NCBI GenBank assembly: GCA_903864275.1
Contig: CAIPFE010000052.1
Span: 83,137 to 147,136, forward strand
Direction of reading: 5' to 3'
Length of the DNA stretch: 64,000 bases
DNA from: an uncultured Mucilaginibacter sp.
Lineage (GTDB): Bacteria; Bacteroidota; Bacteroidia; Sphingobacteriales; Sphingobacteriaceae
Shown here: positions 15,104 to 22,956 of the stretch, in pieces
Layout: every line of letters starts with the position of its first letter
How positions within the stretch are numbered: the stretch's first letter is position 1
Notes under the pieces: generated by a model
Database searches by the model: none
Told to the model about the DNA's origin: nothing
What the model saw: the letters and a program-made list of their open reading frames with translations, nothing else
Made by a program: the position numbers and the translations under genes

Positions 15104-15490
15104 TGTTAACTTGCTTAAAATCAAAGCATTTAAAGTATTGCAAAAATACAATAAATATAGTGGCGACAAATCAGTACAATTGTAGTAGCTTACATTTTGT
15201 AGTCAAATTTCTATAATGTAATGAAATGTTTGTGTCTTTTAGATTTGCTCAACATTTCAGAATGGTCGGTTAATGACACCACATTTGCCAACCAATGGCA
15301 AGATTCCGGTTCTGATAGGCATTTATCATAACGACCTTTTTTACAATATCTTAATGTCCTGATTTTCCCCACTGTAAAACAATTGTAAAACAGATTTTAT
15401 TTGACAGCATGTAGCGGTCGCAAGGCGGCGTGATTGGAGAATTTCGAAGAAATATATAGAATAGGCGGTCATTCAAAATTGAAAACCGTT
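15104..15490. other. AT-rich intergenic stretch
   Basis: No gene on either strand. It separates the DUF6527 gene from the cyclodeaminase-ImmA gene. Repeats such as GTAAAACAATTGTAAAACAG at about 15375-15394 (TGTAAAACA twice) are present. It presumably contains the promoter of the leftward cyclodeaminase-ImmA gene. Confidence 0.4.
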
Positions 15491-15841
15491 TTATTTATTA
15501 TCTTTCCTTTTTCGAAAATATTTTTTTTTATCAGCTGCATCTTCTTTTCTGCCTTTTTCGATTTCCCAGTCTTTCCATGGCTTCGCCTGACGGATTTGAT
15601 TACGCGTGATGAAGTAATGGGATTTACATTCAAAATTCCAATTCCCAATGGACGGGCTCAATGAAACTGTCTTACCGTTGAAAGTTAATTCCCAATCAGT
15701 AGGAGAAAGCGGTGTGACAACCTCATTTCCACAACCACATATGCACTTGTGAATCGCTGTACAATATTCTATAGAGATATATAGAATACCTTCTTCAATC
15801 TGGTCAGGAATAAATTCGACAAATTGATGCATTATTTTCAT
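15491..15841 (-). CDS. DUF6527 protein of a bacterial ubiquitin-like operon
   Basis: 116 residues. The N-terminus (HQFVEFIPDQIEEGILYIS) and the core ICGCGNEVVTPLSPTDWEL, NGKTVSLSPSIGNWNF and ECKSHYFITRNQI match DUF6527. Cysteines in CICGCG and ECKSHY form a likely metal site. The C-terminus is a Lys/Arg tail. DUF6527 proteins recur in bacterial operons with ubiquitin-like and E1-like proteins, where a processing or deconjugating role has been proposed; that role is recalled, not read from this sequence. It is the last gene of the four-gene operon, 5 bases after the deaminase. Confidence 0.8.
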   Translation of the reverse strand: MKIMHQFVEFIPDQIEEGILYISIEYCTAIHKCICGCGNEVVTPLSPTDWELTFNGKTVSLSPSIGNWNFECKSHYFITRNQIRQAKPWKDWEIEKGRKEDAADKKKYFRKRKDNK

Positions 15842-15846
15842 GGCTG

Positions 15847-17805
15847 TTATCTTTCAAGTTGGCTGATCCTTCTCTTCAATTCCGCGATTTCCTGGTCTTT
15901 TTTTTCAGACTCGACCTTTAATTGGTCAGCTTCTTCCTTAAATTTCTCTGCCTTTTTCACTTGTTGCGTTGCATAGTCATCAAATTTATTGCCGAGGAGA
16001 AGCGTTAGTTCGTCTTTATAGGGCATAACCGGATCATACAACCAATGATAGGCGTTCCCGATAGCTCCGTTAAACAACCTGGGTTTAATAGGTTTGGAAC
16101 CGGTTGATAAGATATGGTCATCCGAGATACCTGGGTACGGATCGATGTAATAGATCACCTTGATCCCTAACTGATAAGCCTTTTTTGCGCACAGCTCACA
16201 AGGACTGGCGGTAGTAAACAATTTCCCGTTTTCGATACCACCACCGCCATATTTTGCTATTTGGAGGAAGGCATTCTCTTCAGCATGTAAGGATCTGGTA
16301 TGTACCGGGTTTTTGCCGTCCGAACAAGAATTTTTTAGGTCTTTGAAACAGAAACAAACATTTCTACCCTTCAGGTTATCCTGATTTTCCGAAATCTGAC
16401 TACGAAAGTTGACGTCCAGTGCGTTCCAAAGCTTGCCATCCGTTTTCTCAAACTTCGTAAACGCTTCAATATCGTTCTTTTTACCCAGCAGATTTTCTGC
16501 GTTCCTAAGAACGCAGGGAACTTGCCCGGATGGCGTGTTATTCCAACCGATTGCCTTGATCGAATAATTTTCGTCCGTAATGGCCGCGCCCACGTGCCTC
16601 GATATACACCCGGAATTGTGTTTAGCTGTATAAGCCATTTGCATGCATCTTTCCTCCGGAGACAGCGGAACTAACCCAGGCTGGCTGATCAACGAGACAT
16701 ATTTCAAAAGTTGCATATTCCAGCTAAAAAACGGTGATGTATTATCAGCTGTCTCATTTAGCTGCCCCGCCGGAGAAATATTTAATTGCGCAGCTTCTTC
16801 TTTAGTTAAAAAGGAAATATGAATATCGGCCTGTTGGATACAGGCGGAAATATTCGCCTTGTAAAATTCATGGCTTTTCCCTCCTTTATATTCTTCCTTC
16901 CACAAATCTTCCCCCATAAGGTAAGCATCCGGCGTTCCATTATATTTCTTCCTTAACGCTTCCTCCCTTTTTTCAGGATCCCTGTTGATAGCAACTGTGT
17001 AAAAGGCGGCAAAACGCTGACGAAAGAACATGATCTCCATTGAATTTCGCAGATCATCAATGACAATTTGGGTTCGCTTGATACCTTCCGAGGACCTTCT
17101 ATAGCCTTTTATAACATCATTAATAAGCTCCACAATTGTAAAACTTTCATTTGCTTCGTACTCATAAAATTGAAAGGGTTTTCCCGACCGCCTCAAGTTA
17201 TTGGCGACGACCTGTAAAAGTTTGTTACGCTTGAGCCGTGATTTCGATCGCAACAAATCATTCATCTTTTCACAAAACTGGAGAAACCCTGAGCGAAAAT
17301 AGAATTCGTATAAGTCCGTCAGGAAGCTGCTATCTTCATCTGTTTTCTTTTCTTTAATAGACTGGTATTCATTTGAAAATCCATTAAATTCGGCTCGCAA
17401 TTGTTCGAGCATTTCAATTTCGGAAGTGAAGTCATAACCAAGCTCGAACGCTTTTAATTCATACTGCAATTCAGGTGTTTGTAAAAATCCGATAAACTCA
17501 TCCAGGGAAAATTGAAGCAGGAACAGGACCAGGATATCTTTATAATTAATTCTGGTGAACCCTTTAAAATTTTTAATGGCATATTGATAAACGATCCGGT
17601 ATTTGCGATACGAGTTATGTTTAAGTTGCGGAGGATCCCCTGCCAAACCAACTTCCAGCGGATCTTCAAAGTCGCTATACCTGAAGCCATTTGACAACTG
17701 CTCAGCCACGTCGGAACATCCTGAACCGATCTGGCCCGTAAGCCCGATGACCGTAAAATTATTTCTTAAGTCATAAATGTGTGACAGGTCTGTTCCTTTG
17801 CTCAT
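15847..17805 (-). CDS. AvcD-like P-loop/nucleotide deaminase fusion
   Basis: 652 residues. N-terminal P-loop-like motif GLTGQIGSGCSD at 21-32, with Cys where the Walker Lys normally sits, as I recall for AvcD-type proteins. A kinase-like module follows to about 370. The C-terminal deaminase domain carries zinc ligands H507 (HAE, catalytic E509), C536 and C539 (PCELC). Residues from about 610 form a coiled coil. AvcD enzymes deaminate dCTP/dCMP and starve phages of nucleotides; in Vibrio they are held by the AvcI RNA. Here no RNA space exists: the E1 gene ends 6 bases before and DUF6527 starts 5 bases after. Control through the ubiquitin-like pathway is therefore plausible. Domain call firm; substrate inferred. 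Confidence 0.82.
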   Translation of the reverse strand: MSKGTDLSHIYDLRNNFTVIGLTGQIGSGCSDVAEQLSNGFRYSDFEDPLEVGLAGDPPQLKHNSYRKYRIVYQYAIKNFKGFTRINYKDILVLFLLQFSLDEFIGFLQTPELQYELKAFELGYDFTSEIEMLEQLRAEFNGFSNEYQSIKEKKTDEDSSFLTDLYEFYFRSGFLQFCEKMNDLLRSKSRLKRNKLLQVVANNLRRSGKPFQFYEYEANESFTIVELINDVIKGYRRSSEGIKRTQIVIDDLRNSMEIMFFRQRFAAFYTVAINRDPEKREEALRKKYNGTPDAYLMGEDLWKEEYKGGKSHEFYKANISACIQQADIHISFLTKEEAAQLNISPAGQLNETADNTSPFFSWNMQLLKYVSLISQPGLVPLSPEERCMQMAYTAKHNSGCISRHVGAAITDENYSIKAIGWNNTPSGQVPCVLRNAENLLGKKNDIEAFTKFEKTDGKLWNALDVNFRSQISENQDNLKGRNVCFCFKDLKNSCSDGKNPVHTRSLHAEENAFLQIAKYGGGGIENGKLFTTASPCELCAKKAYQLGIKVIYYIDPYPGISDDHILSTGSKPIKPRLFNGAIGNAYHWLYDPVMPYKDELTLLLGNKFDDYATQQVKKAEKFKEEADQLKVESEKKDQEIAELKRRISQLER

Positions 17806-17811
17806 AATAAT

Positions 17812-18990
17812 TTATTCGATGGTATCTTCATTTATCAATTGGGAAGTATTGATGGTATAAGTCGAATGATGCTCATGTTTTAAATCCTGGTAAAATCCGC
17901 ATAGCTTTTTCCATTTGATAACTGCCATCAATGCATTGAGTGCATTTAAGTCAGCTATCTGAATATTTGTTGCATAGTCGTCATCATCGTGTTCGGCTGA
18001 ACCAATTCTATTGGGTATATGGTCATTTTTTACGGATGTGCCTAAAGTCACCCTGATGGTTCCAATTAATGCATCCTCCACAACATTCACCCCCAGTCCG
18101 GTGTCGATAAAGTTTACGCCAAACTCCCTTAGTCTTGAAATGATCATACCCCTTGCACTATTACTATCAATACAAATAAAGACGTAGGACATGGCTTTCA
18201 GCAGATCAATGTTTGCCTCCGTGACATTTTCAGGAAATGCTTGTATTCCCCGATGCATCTGGGAATAAATCGCAGTGAAATAGTCAACTTTTTTCATGTG
18301 CATATTCAAAATTTCCGTCGAGGCGGCGCCCGGGGAACGAAAGGCATTATGCTGTAGAAAATCATCGCCGTCAAAAACGAGTATTTTGTCTACAGGGGTT
18401 TTGGCCACAAAATCTAACACATACGAGCCCGTTCCCCCTAACCCGATGATCGCAATGCTTTGTCCCTTAAATTTCGAATTCAACTGATAAATGTTGCCTC
18501 TGCTGGAATTAGAGTCGATATATTTAAAAACTGTTTCATCTTCATTATCCGCAACGACTTTAAATGTCTTTGCGGTAACCATTTTGTCGACAGACCTGGC
18601 GGGGGCAGAAATAATTTCAACATAACGGGCGATCTTTTCATAGTAATTGTCATAACCATTTGCCGGTCTGTTCGAAAAACTAAAGTTAATCACCATTCCA
18701 TCGAACAAGGCCTGATTCAATTGACCGGAATGTTGAATTCCGGTAATTATTGTGCCATCGTTATTACAAGGATATTCTCCCATAAAATTGATGACGTGGT
18801 TATCCGGCTTAATGGTGACATTATTATTTAAGGAAAGAGAAGAAATCAGTTTCCCGAACTTAATCTCGCGATTAGCATTAACATATGGTATATGATGGAC
18901 AATGAGGTAGCCGCCTTTCACCTCTATTTCAAATCCTTCGTCCCTCAGTCGCTTTAAATCCGGACTACGATTTATCTGTTGCTGTAGCAT
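17812..18990 (-). CDS. E1-like ThiF adenylyltransferase with DUF6791-type N-terminus
   Basis: 392 residues. Residues 1-165 resemble the DUF6791 region found in front of bacterial E1-like enzymes. Residues 178-390 are a ThiF/E1 Rossmann domain: nucleotide motif GLGGTG at 183-188, FDGDDFLQHNAFRSPG (206-221) and FICIDSNSARGMI (271-283). Such enzymes adenylate the C-terminus of a ubiquitin-like protein. An E1 thioester Cys is not obvious; C273 and C371 are the candidates in the catalytic half. It overlaps the ubiquitin-like gene by 26 bases, so the two are translationally coupled. No E2 gene is nearby. Confidence 0.83.
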   Translation of the reverse strand: MLQQQINRSPDLKRLRDEGFEIEVKGGYLIVHHIPYVNANREIKFGKLISSLSLNNNVTIKPDNHVINFMGEYPCNNDGTIITGIQHSGQLNQALFDGMVINFSFSNRPANGYDNYYEKIARYVEIISAPARSVDKMVTAKTFKVVADNEDETVFKYIDSNSSRGNIYQLNSKFKGQSIAIIGLGGTGSYVLDFVAKTPVDKILVFDGDDFLQHNAFRSPGAASTEILNMHMKKVDYFTAIYSQMHRGIQAFPENVTEANIDLLKAMSYVFICIDSNSARGMIISRLREFGVNFIDTGLGVNVVEDALIGTIRVTLGTSVKNDHIPNRIGSAEHDDDDYATNIQIADLNALNALMAVIKWKKLCGFYQDLKHEHHSTYTINTSQLINEDTIE

Positions 18991-19438
18991 TGAATATCAT
19001 TTTTTCTTTAACAAAAACTTTCTCACCCTTCACCATACTACCTTCTGGGTTTTCATGCGGCCCCCGGTCATAGGTCACCGTGTAAACTTTGTTAGGGTTG
19101 CCATCATAGCTGCCAAAGGCTAAAATTATCAATTGTTCGAACGTGATTGTTTTTTCATTCCAGGCCTTGGAACGCCCATTTACAATAAGCGCTACTTTAA
19201 AATTACGATTTTTTGAATAAAAATGCTCTATTTCAGGCCGCGCCAAATTCACTTGCTTATCATCAGGCACAGGTTCATCTTCCCAGGGTTTTTTTATGGC
19301 AAGAAGAATCTCGTCATCAGCTGGAATATTTCCCAATTTGCGAATTTCAGCACCTGTAATGTATTCTTGATGCCACTCATATTTTTCACCGTTGATTTTA
19401 AACTCAAGGGTTCCTTTTTCTGTTTCTCTGTTTTCCAT
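18965..19438 (-). CDS. Multi-ubiquitin protein with two ubiquitin-like domains
   Basis: 157 residues with two tandem ubiquitin-like domains. Domain 1 is 11-76 (EFKINGEKYEW, ITGAEIRKLGNIPADDEILL, LARPEIEHFYSK). Domain 2 is 79-155 (VALIVNGRSKAW, ITFEQLIILAFG, YTVTYDRGPHENPEGSM, KMIFNATATDKS). This is the multiubiquitin family of bacterial ubiquitin-like proteins. The C-terminus ends TDKS, not Gly-Gly, so activation may need trimming or use another chemistry. First gene of the operon with E1, deaminase and DUF6527 protein, divergent from an XRE-ImmA regulator. Family firm; target unknown. Confidence 0.87.
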   Translation of the reverse strand: MENRETEKGTLEFKINGEKYEWHQEYITGAEIRKLGNIPADDEILLAIKKPWEDEPVPDDKQVNLARPEIEHFYSKNRNFKVALIVNGRSKAWNEKTITFEQLIILAFGSYDGNPNKVYTVTYDRGPHENPEGSMVKGEKVFVKEKMIFNATATDKS

Positions 19439-19483
19439 GTTCGTATTTCATTATTTTATTCCAATACAAAGCTATACAAAAAA

Positions 19484-19520
19484 TTTGGACAATATGGAAT
19501 TTTTTTATAAATTTGTCCAA
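19484..19520 (+). promoter_or_regulatory. Promoter with overlapping inverted-repeat operator
   Basis: TTTG at 19484-19487 and TAAATTTG at 19508-19515 fit the Bacteroidota -33/-7 promoter (TTTG, about 20 bases, TAnnTTTG) for the XRE-ImmA gene. An exact inverted repeat, TTGGACAA (19485-19492) and TTGTCCAA (19513-19520), covers both boxes. The XRE protein encoded next door is the obvious binder. The region also lies upstream of the divergent ubiquitin-like operon, so one operator could control both. Confidence 0.6.
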
Positions 19521-19569
19521 CACAATGTAAAAACTGACAAAAGAATATTTTTATGTCTTACCTTTATAT

Positions 19570-20622
19570 ATGAAGCAATTTCCTGAAAGACTTAAGAACG
19601 CCCGAAAGATGAGCGGGCTTTCATTGCAGGACTTATCAGATCAGTTGAACGGCACTTTATCCAAGCAGGCTCTCAGCCGTTTGGAAACCGGCGAACAGTT
19701 CCCCGACAGCGATACTTTATCGAAGCTATGCTCCGCTTTAAACGTCACACTTGATTATTTCTTCAAAGATGCTTCAGTTGAGCTGGACCAGGTGGAGTTT
19801 CGCAAGCTGAAGAAACTGTCGGTAAAGGAACAGGAACGAGTAATTTCTACCACTAAGGAATACCTGGAAAGATACCTCGAGCTGGAAAATTTGTTGGGCA
19901 TTACTGACCGGACCTCCTTTGCGCTGCGGTCCTACCCGATCAAGGATATGGGGGATATCCCCGGTGCAGTGAAGGAAATGCGTAAGATCCTGAAAGCCGG
20001 TAATGATCCCATTTACAATTGCGTGGAATTGCTGGAGGAGCACAATATCAAAGTATATCATGTGATCGCCGATCCGTCCTTTTCCGGTATGTCTACTATT
20101 ATCGGTAATGAGGTAGCAGTCATTGTATTTAATGACCACGACGAGATCCCTTTGGTGCGAAAGCGCTTTACGATCCTGCATGAGCTGGCACACCTCTACC
20201 TGAAATTAGATGACTTCGACGAAAGAGAATGCGAGCGGTTTTGTGATGCTTTCGCTGGTGGCGTCTTGCTACCAGACGAGAAGTTGATGGATTATTTTGG
20301 GGGTAAGAGGGTGACGGTATTTACTAAGGAGTTGCAATTCATTAAAAAGAATTACGGTATTGCTTTATCAGCGATTATGTACAGGGCAAAGACGCTTGGC
20401 CTAATCTCGGAATCATATATGAAATACTTTATGATCCGTTATAATCAGAATCTAAAAAAATCGGAGAGAATGGGTTATGCGGGGCGCGAGGAGTCGGACC
20501 GTTTTATACAGTTGCTGATACGTGGCATTGCGCAGGAGATTATTTCTACGACGAAAGCTGCGGCGCTGAATAATATGACCCTGGGGGAGTTTCGAGAAAA
20601 ATACCTAGATGCTAATGCCTGA
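19570..20622 (+). CDS. XRE-family regulator with ImmA/IrrE metallopeptidase domain
   Basis: 350 residues. HTH_XRE at 4-65 (LKNARKMSGLSLQDLSDQL, KQALSRLETGEQFPDSDTLSKLCSAL). Residues 165-260 are an ImmA/IrrE peptidase: HELAH at 204-208 and ECERFCDAFAGGVLLP supplying the third ligand. This is the COG2856 architecture, in which the repressor carries its own peptidase. The next gene encodes a PIN protein 17 bases away, a known COG2856-PIN pairing in toxin-antitoxin systems. An operator overlaps its promoter, indicating autorepression. Confidence 0.88.
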   Translation: MKQFPERLKNARKMSGLSLQDLSDQLNGTLSKQALSRLETGEQFPDSDTLSKLCSALNVTLDYFFKDASVELDQVEFRKLKKLSVKEQERVISTTKEYLERYLELENLLGITDRTSFALRSYPIKDMGDIPGAVKEMRKILKAGNDPIYNCVELLEEHNIKVYHVIADPSFSGMSTIIGNEVAVIVFNDHDEIPLVRKRFTILHELAHLYLKLDDFDERECERFCDAFAGGVLLPDEKLMDYFGGKRVTVFTKELQFIKKNYGIALSAIMYRAKTLGLISESYMKYFMIRYNQNLKKSERMGYAGREESDRFIQLLIRGIAQEIISTTKAAALNNMTLGEFREKYLDANA

Positions 20623-20639
20623 GACCTTATTCAACTATA

Positions 20640-21131
20640 ATGCGATTAGCCGTCACTGATGCCAATATTTTTATCGACCTTATTATTTTAGGGCTGGTTG
20701 AGCATTTGTTCGGTTTGGAGTTTGGTATTCATACCACACAAGAGGTTTTTGATCAGCTGACTGTGTTACAAAAAGAAAGCCTTGATGTTTTTGTCGATAA
20801 GGGTGTATTGACTGTGTACGCTTTCGCGGCTGACCAGCTGGTTGAAATCGGTGGGCTTGACTTTCCTGCGGGTTTGGAGCCGACGGACCGCACCGTATTT
20901 TATTATGCAAATCAATTGGGTTGTTTGGTAATTTCGGGGGATAATAAATTGAGAAAGTTTTGTGAGCAGAAGAGGCTTGAGGTTCATGGCTTGGTTTGGG
21001 TCTTTGACCAGATGGTAGAGTTACAGCTTATTTCCAGGACTATTGCCGTAGAGAAGCTTGAGAAACTTATTTCTTATAATGACCGTTTGCCGTTAGAGGA
21101 AATTATGAAGAGGATAAGGAAATGGCGATAA
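20640..21131 (+). CDS. PIN-domain protein (DUF3368-like), putative toxin
   Basis: 163 residues. PIN acidic residues: VTDANIFIDL near the N-terminus, TTQEVFDQL, LEPTDRTVFYYANQLGCLVISGDNKLRKFCE with the Asp in SGDNKLR, and FDQMVELQL near the end. PIN proteins are RNases using Mg or Mn, and many are toxins. It starts 17 bases after the XRE-ImmA gene on the same strand. Its substrate and whether the peptidase acts on it are unknown. Confidence 0.75.
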   Translation: MRLAVTDANIFIDLIILGLVEHLFGLEFGIHTTQEVFDQLTVLQKESLDVFVDKGVLTVYAFAADQLVEIGGLDFPAGLEPTDRTVFYYANQLGCLVISGDNKLRKFCEQKRLEVHGLVWVFDQMVELQLISRTIAVEKLEKLISYNDRLPLEEIMKRIRKWR

Positions 21132-21239
21132 CTTAAATTTAAAAGTCATCATATTCCTCTAATAACGGGCTGAAAGCTCATCATTAAATGTTTTTTAGTT
21201 TGAACAAAGATATTAATGCATTGCGTATTGTTTCTTTTG

Positions 21240-21269
21240 CTACTTTTCTTTACTCATAAAGAAAAGTAG
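21240..21269. repeat. 13-bp perfect hairpin
   Basis: CTACTTTTCTTTA, loop CTCA, exact complement. This AT-rich stem resembles intergenic repetitive hairpins common in Bacteroidota genomes. It sits between the PIN gene and the element's conserved small genes, next to a terminator at 21284. Confidence 0.7.
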
Positions 21270-21283
21270 TCCGAGCAATAAAA

Positions 21284-21301
21284 AAGGGGCTTCTGCCCCT
21301 T
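21284..21301 (-). terminator. Terminator of the leftward small-gene cluster
   Basis: AAGGGGC, loop TTCT, GCCCCTT, followed leftward by a T-run (complement of the A-run at 21280-21284). It ends transcripts coming from 21311 and beyond. Confidence 0.75.
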
Positions 21302-21310
21302 AACGTCAAT

Positions 21311-21463
21311 TTATTCTATACAGACGACTAAGCCCTGCTGGCAATTTTTGGCTTCTTGTTCTGCCTGGTCGTACTCGTCGAACACTAAATTATTGCCGTT
21401 TTCATCTGTTGCAATGATGGCATATTCCGGGCCTCCGAATGTTTCTATTACAATGTAGCTCAT
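21311..21463 (-). CDS. Small conserved element protein, 50 residues
   Basis: A 50-residue frame from ATG at 21463 to TAA at 21311. It begins MSYIVIETFGGPEYAIIATDENG and ends NCQQGLVVCIE; the early part reads as a beta-hairpin and the middle is acidic (VFDEYDQAEQEA). It sits 39 bases from the DUF932 gene and before the terminator at 21284. Coding-like sequence and operon position support it. Function unknown. Confidence 0.6.
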   Translation of the reverse strand: MSYIVIETFGGPEYAIIATDENGNNLVFDEYDQAEQEAKNCQQGLVVCIE

Positions 21464-21502
21464 AAGAAATGGTATTAAGGGGGATTTCTCCCCCGTTAAA
21501 CA

Positions 21503-22567
21503 TTAATTTAAAATACTGCTGCCTTCTTTTTCAAAAGCTCTGCATAGATTAAATGCCGACTGCGTTTTATTAAACCCGTTCCCAAAAAGGATGGATTTTA
21601 ATTTAGCTTCGTCATTTTTATAATGCATGACATTTTGAAAATAGCCTGTTATGGCATTATAAGCACCAAATAACGTTCCTTTTGTGGTTTGCATCTGCTG
21701 TGTTTCATTGGCGAAACCATATTCACATACCCGTTCGACGGTGTTTAAAAAGCGGCTGGAATATTCGTCTATATTTTCATCATCCAAAACCTTTTGTAAT
21801 ACCTCTTTGCTTGGCGCCATTGCCTGTTGTACCAGTTTTAATAATTCCTTATCGGTAATGCGTACGTGCGCCCAGCGGTTGAATATGCCGTTCAATTCGT
21901 TTGACATGGTGTTTGTCAAGCCCATTATTTTATGTGCCTGTAATAATCGCTCCTTTGCGCTTTCTGTATGGCGTATCTTTATGCAATTGCTCATATTATT
22001 TAAGGCAGCATGAAGCGTGTTGTTACATACTACCCTAACAGGGGTAAACGCTGCGGTAATGCTGCCGAAACCATCGTGCGAAGTAGTCAGGAAAAGGTAT
22101 TTTTCGATAAGGTCATCATTACCTACCCGGATATAACCCGGCAATTTTGCGGTTATAAAAATACGTTCGCCGTTGCCTAATGCGCCGGCAGTCTCGTATA
22201 AAATACCATCGCCGCCGCCGACAATTGCGTCAAAAAATGTGAATGCATCACAATTTTGTACGATTTCATAATCTTTGCCGACTACGCCCAAAATCTGGTC
22301 GGTGTCGGTGCGAACGGTCGCAAAATAATTTGATACCGTTAACTGGCGTTCGATGGTCAAATCCATATCGGTATCTTCGGCGGTGTCATATCCATAGGTG
22401 AAAAGCCTGCGTTTTTCTACGGTATAATCCAGCCCGGCAAATTTGATTGCCTCGGCGCTTGTCGGGTAACGGTCAACAATCTGACCTAATTTGTGCCATG
22501 CCTTTTCTTTGGTGCTGAAAAAACTGTGTTTGCCTGTTTTTTCATTGAAATTTATTAAGTGTGCCAT
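21503..22567 (-). CDS. DUF932 phage/plasmid-like protein
   Basis: 354 residues of the DUF932 family (phage/plasmid-like TIGR03299): KAWHKLGQIVDRYPTSAEAIKFAGLDY, GKDYEIVQNCDAFTFFDAIVGGG, GERIFITAKLPGYIRVG, TPVRVVCNNTLHAAL and NGIFNRWAHVRITDKEL. The family is frequent on conjugative elements and phages. Its biochemical role is not established, though a link to replication or recombination has been proposed. It is third in a leftward block of small element genes. Confidence 0.85.
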   Translation of the reverse strand: MAHLINFNEKTGKHSFFSTKEKAWHKLGQIVDRYPTSAEAIKFAGLDYTVEKRRLFTYGYDTAEDTDMDLTIERQLTVSNYFATVRTDTDQILGVVGKDYEIVQNCDAFTFFDAIVGGGDGILYETAGALGNGERIFITAKLPGYIRVGNDDLIEKYLFLTTSHDGFGSITAAFTPVRVVCNNTLHAALNNMSNCIKIRHTESAKERLLQAHKIMGLTNTMSNELNGIFNRWAHVRITDKELLKLVQQAMAPSKEVLQKVLDDENIDEYSSRFLNTVERVCEYGFANETQQMQTTKGTLFGAYNAITGYFQNVMHYKNDEAKLKSILFGNGFNKTQSAFNLCRAFEKEGSSILN

Positions 22568-22571
22568 TGTC

Positions 22572-22745
22572 TTAAACTTTTAATTTGTAGTCCATAAATT
22601 TTAGTTCCTTGATTTTTACCTTTTTGGTGTCGGTAATGGTGCAGGTCGCCTTTTGCTGTATTTCGGTTATGGCTTCGTGCGCCGTTTTGTGGCTGGTCTG
22701 TACGGTTGCCTTGACCAGTAAAAAAATCGTATCGTACATGGTCAT
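22572..22745 (-). CDS. Small element protein, 57 residues
   Basis: Frame from ATG 22745 to TAA 22572, with a second in-frame ATG two codons later. Basic, Lys/Thr-rich, mostly helical (LVKATVQTSHKTAHEAITE), with no domain I recognise. Its ATG overlaps the stop of the upstream 42-residue gene in the sequence TAATG, a sign of translational coupling. Confidence 0.55.
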   Translation of the reverse strand: MTMYDTIFLLVKATVQTSHKTAHEAITEIQQKATCTITDTKKVKIKELKFMDYKLKV

Positions 22746-22873
22746 TACTGGTTATAGTTGTTCATAAATTCCGCCAGTTCCAATTCAAAAACTGCCGGGT
22801 TATCCTGTGCCAGTTGTTCTGCGTAGCCTTCCCAAAATATTTGGTTTAGCAACTCTATAAAAAGTTCGTACAT
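22745..22873 (-). CDS. Small element protein, 42 residues
   Basis: ATG 22873 to TAA 22745; the stop and the next gene's start share TAATG. The peptide is acidic and helical (YELFIELLNQIFWEGYAEQL, then FELELAEFMNNYNQ). No domain is recognised. Supported by coupled start/stop and by position in the leftward block. Confidence 0.5.
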   Translation of the reverse strand: MYELFIELLNQIFWEGYAEQLAQDNPAVFELELAEFMNNYNQ

Positions 22874-22904
22874 CTTAATTCCTGTTTTTTGGTGAAACCT
22901 TAAA

Positions 22905-22945
22905 AAGCCTCCCGATATCCCGATAGCTATCGGGACGGGAGGCTT
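22905..22945 (-). terminator. Nested-palindrome terminator
   Basis: Outer stem AAGCCTCCCG/CGGGAGGCTT around a perfect 18-bp inner palindrome (TCCCGATAG/CTATCGGGA). It separates the 193-residue gene (22957-23538) from the small leftward genes, with T-rich sequence after it on the minus strand. Confidence 0.8.
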
Positions 22946-22956
22946 CCTGTTGATTT

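Noticed and set aside
15847..17805. AvcI-type antitoxin RNA upstream of the deaminase
   Set aside because: Only 6 bases separate the deaminase from the E1 gene, so no such RNA can fit.
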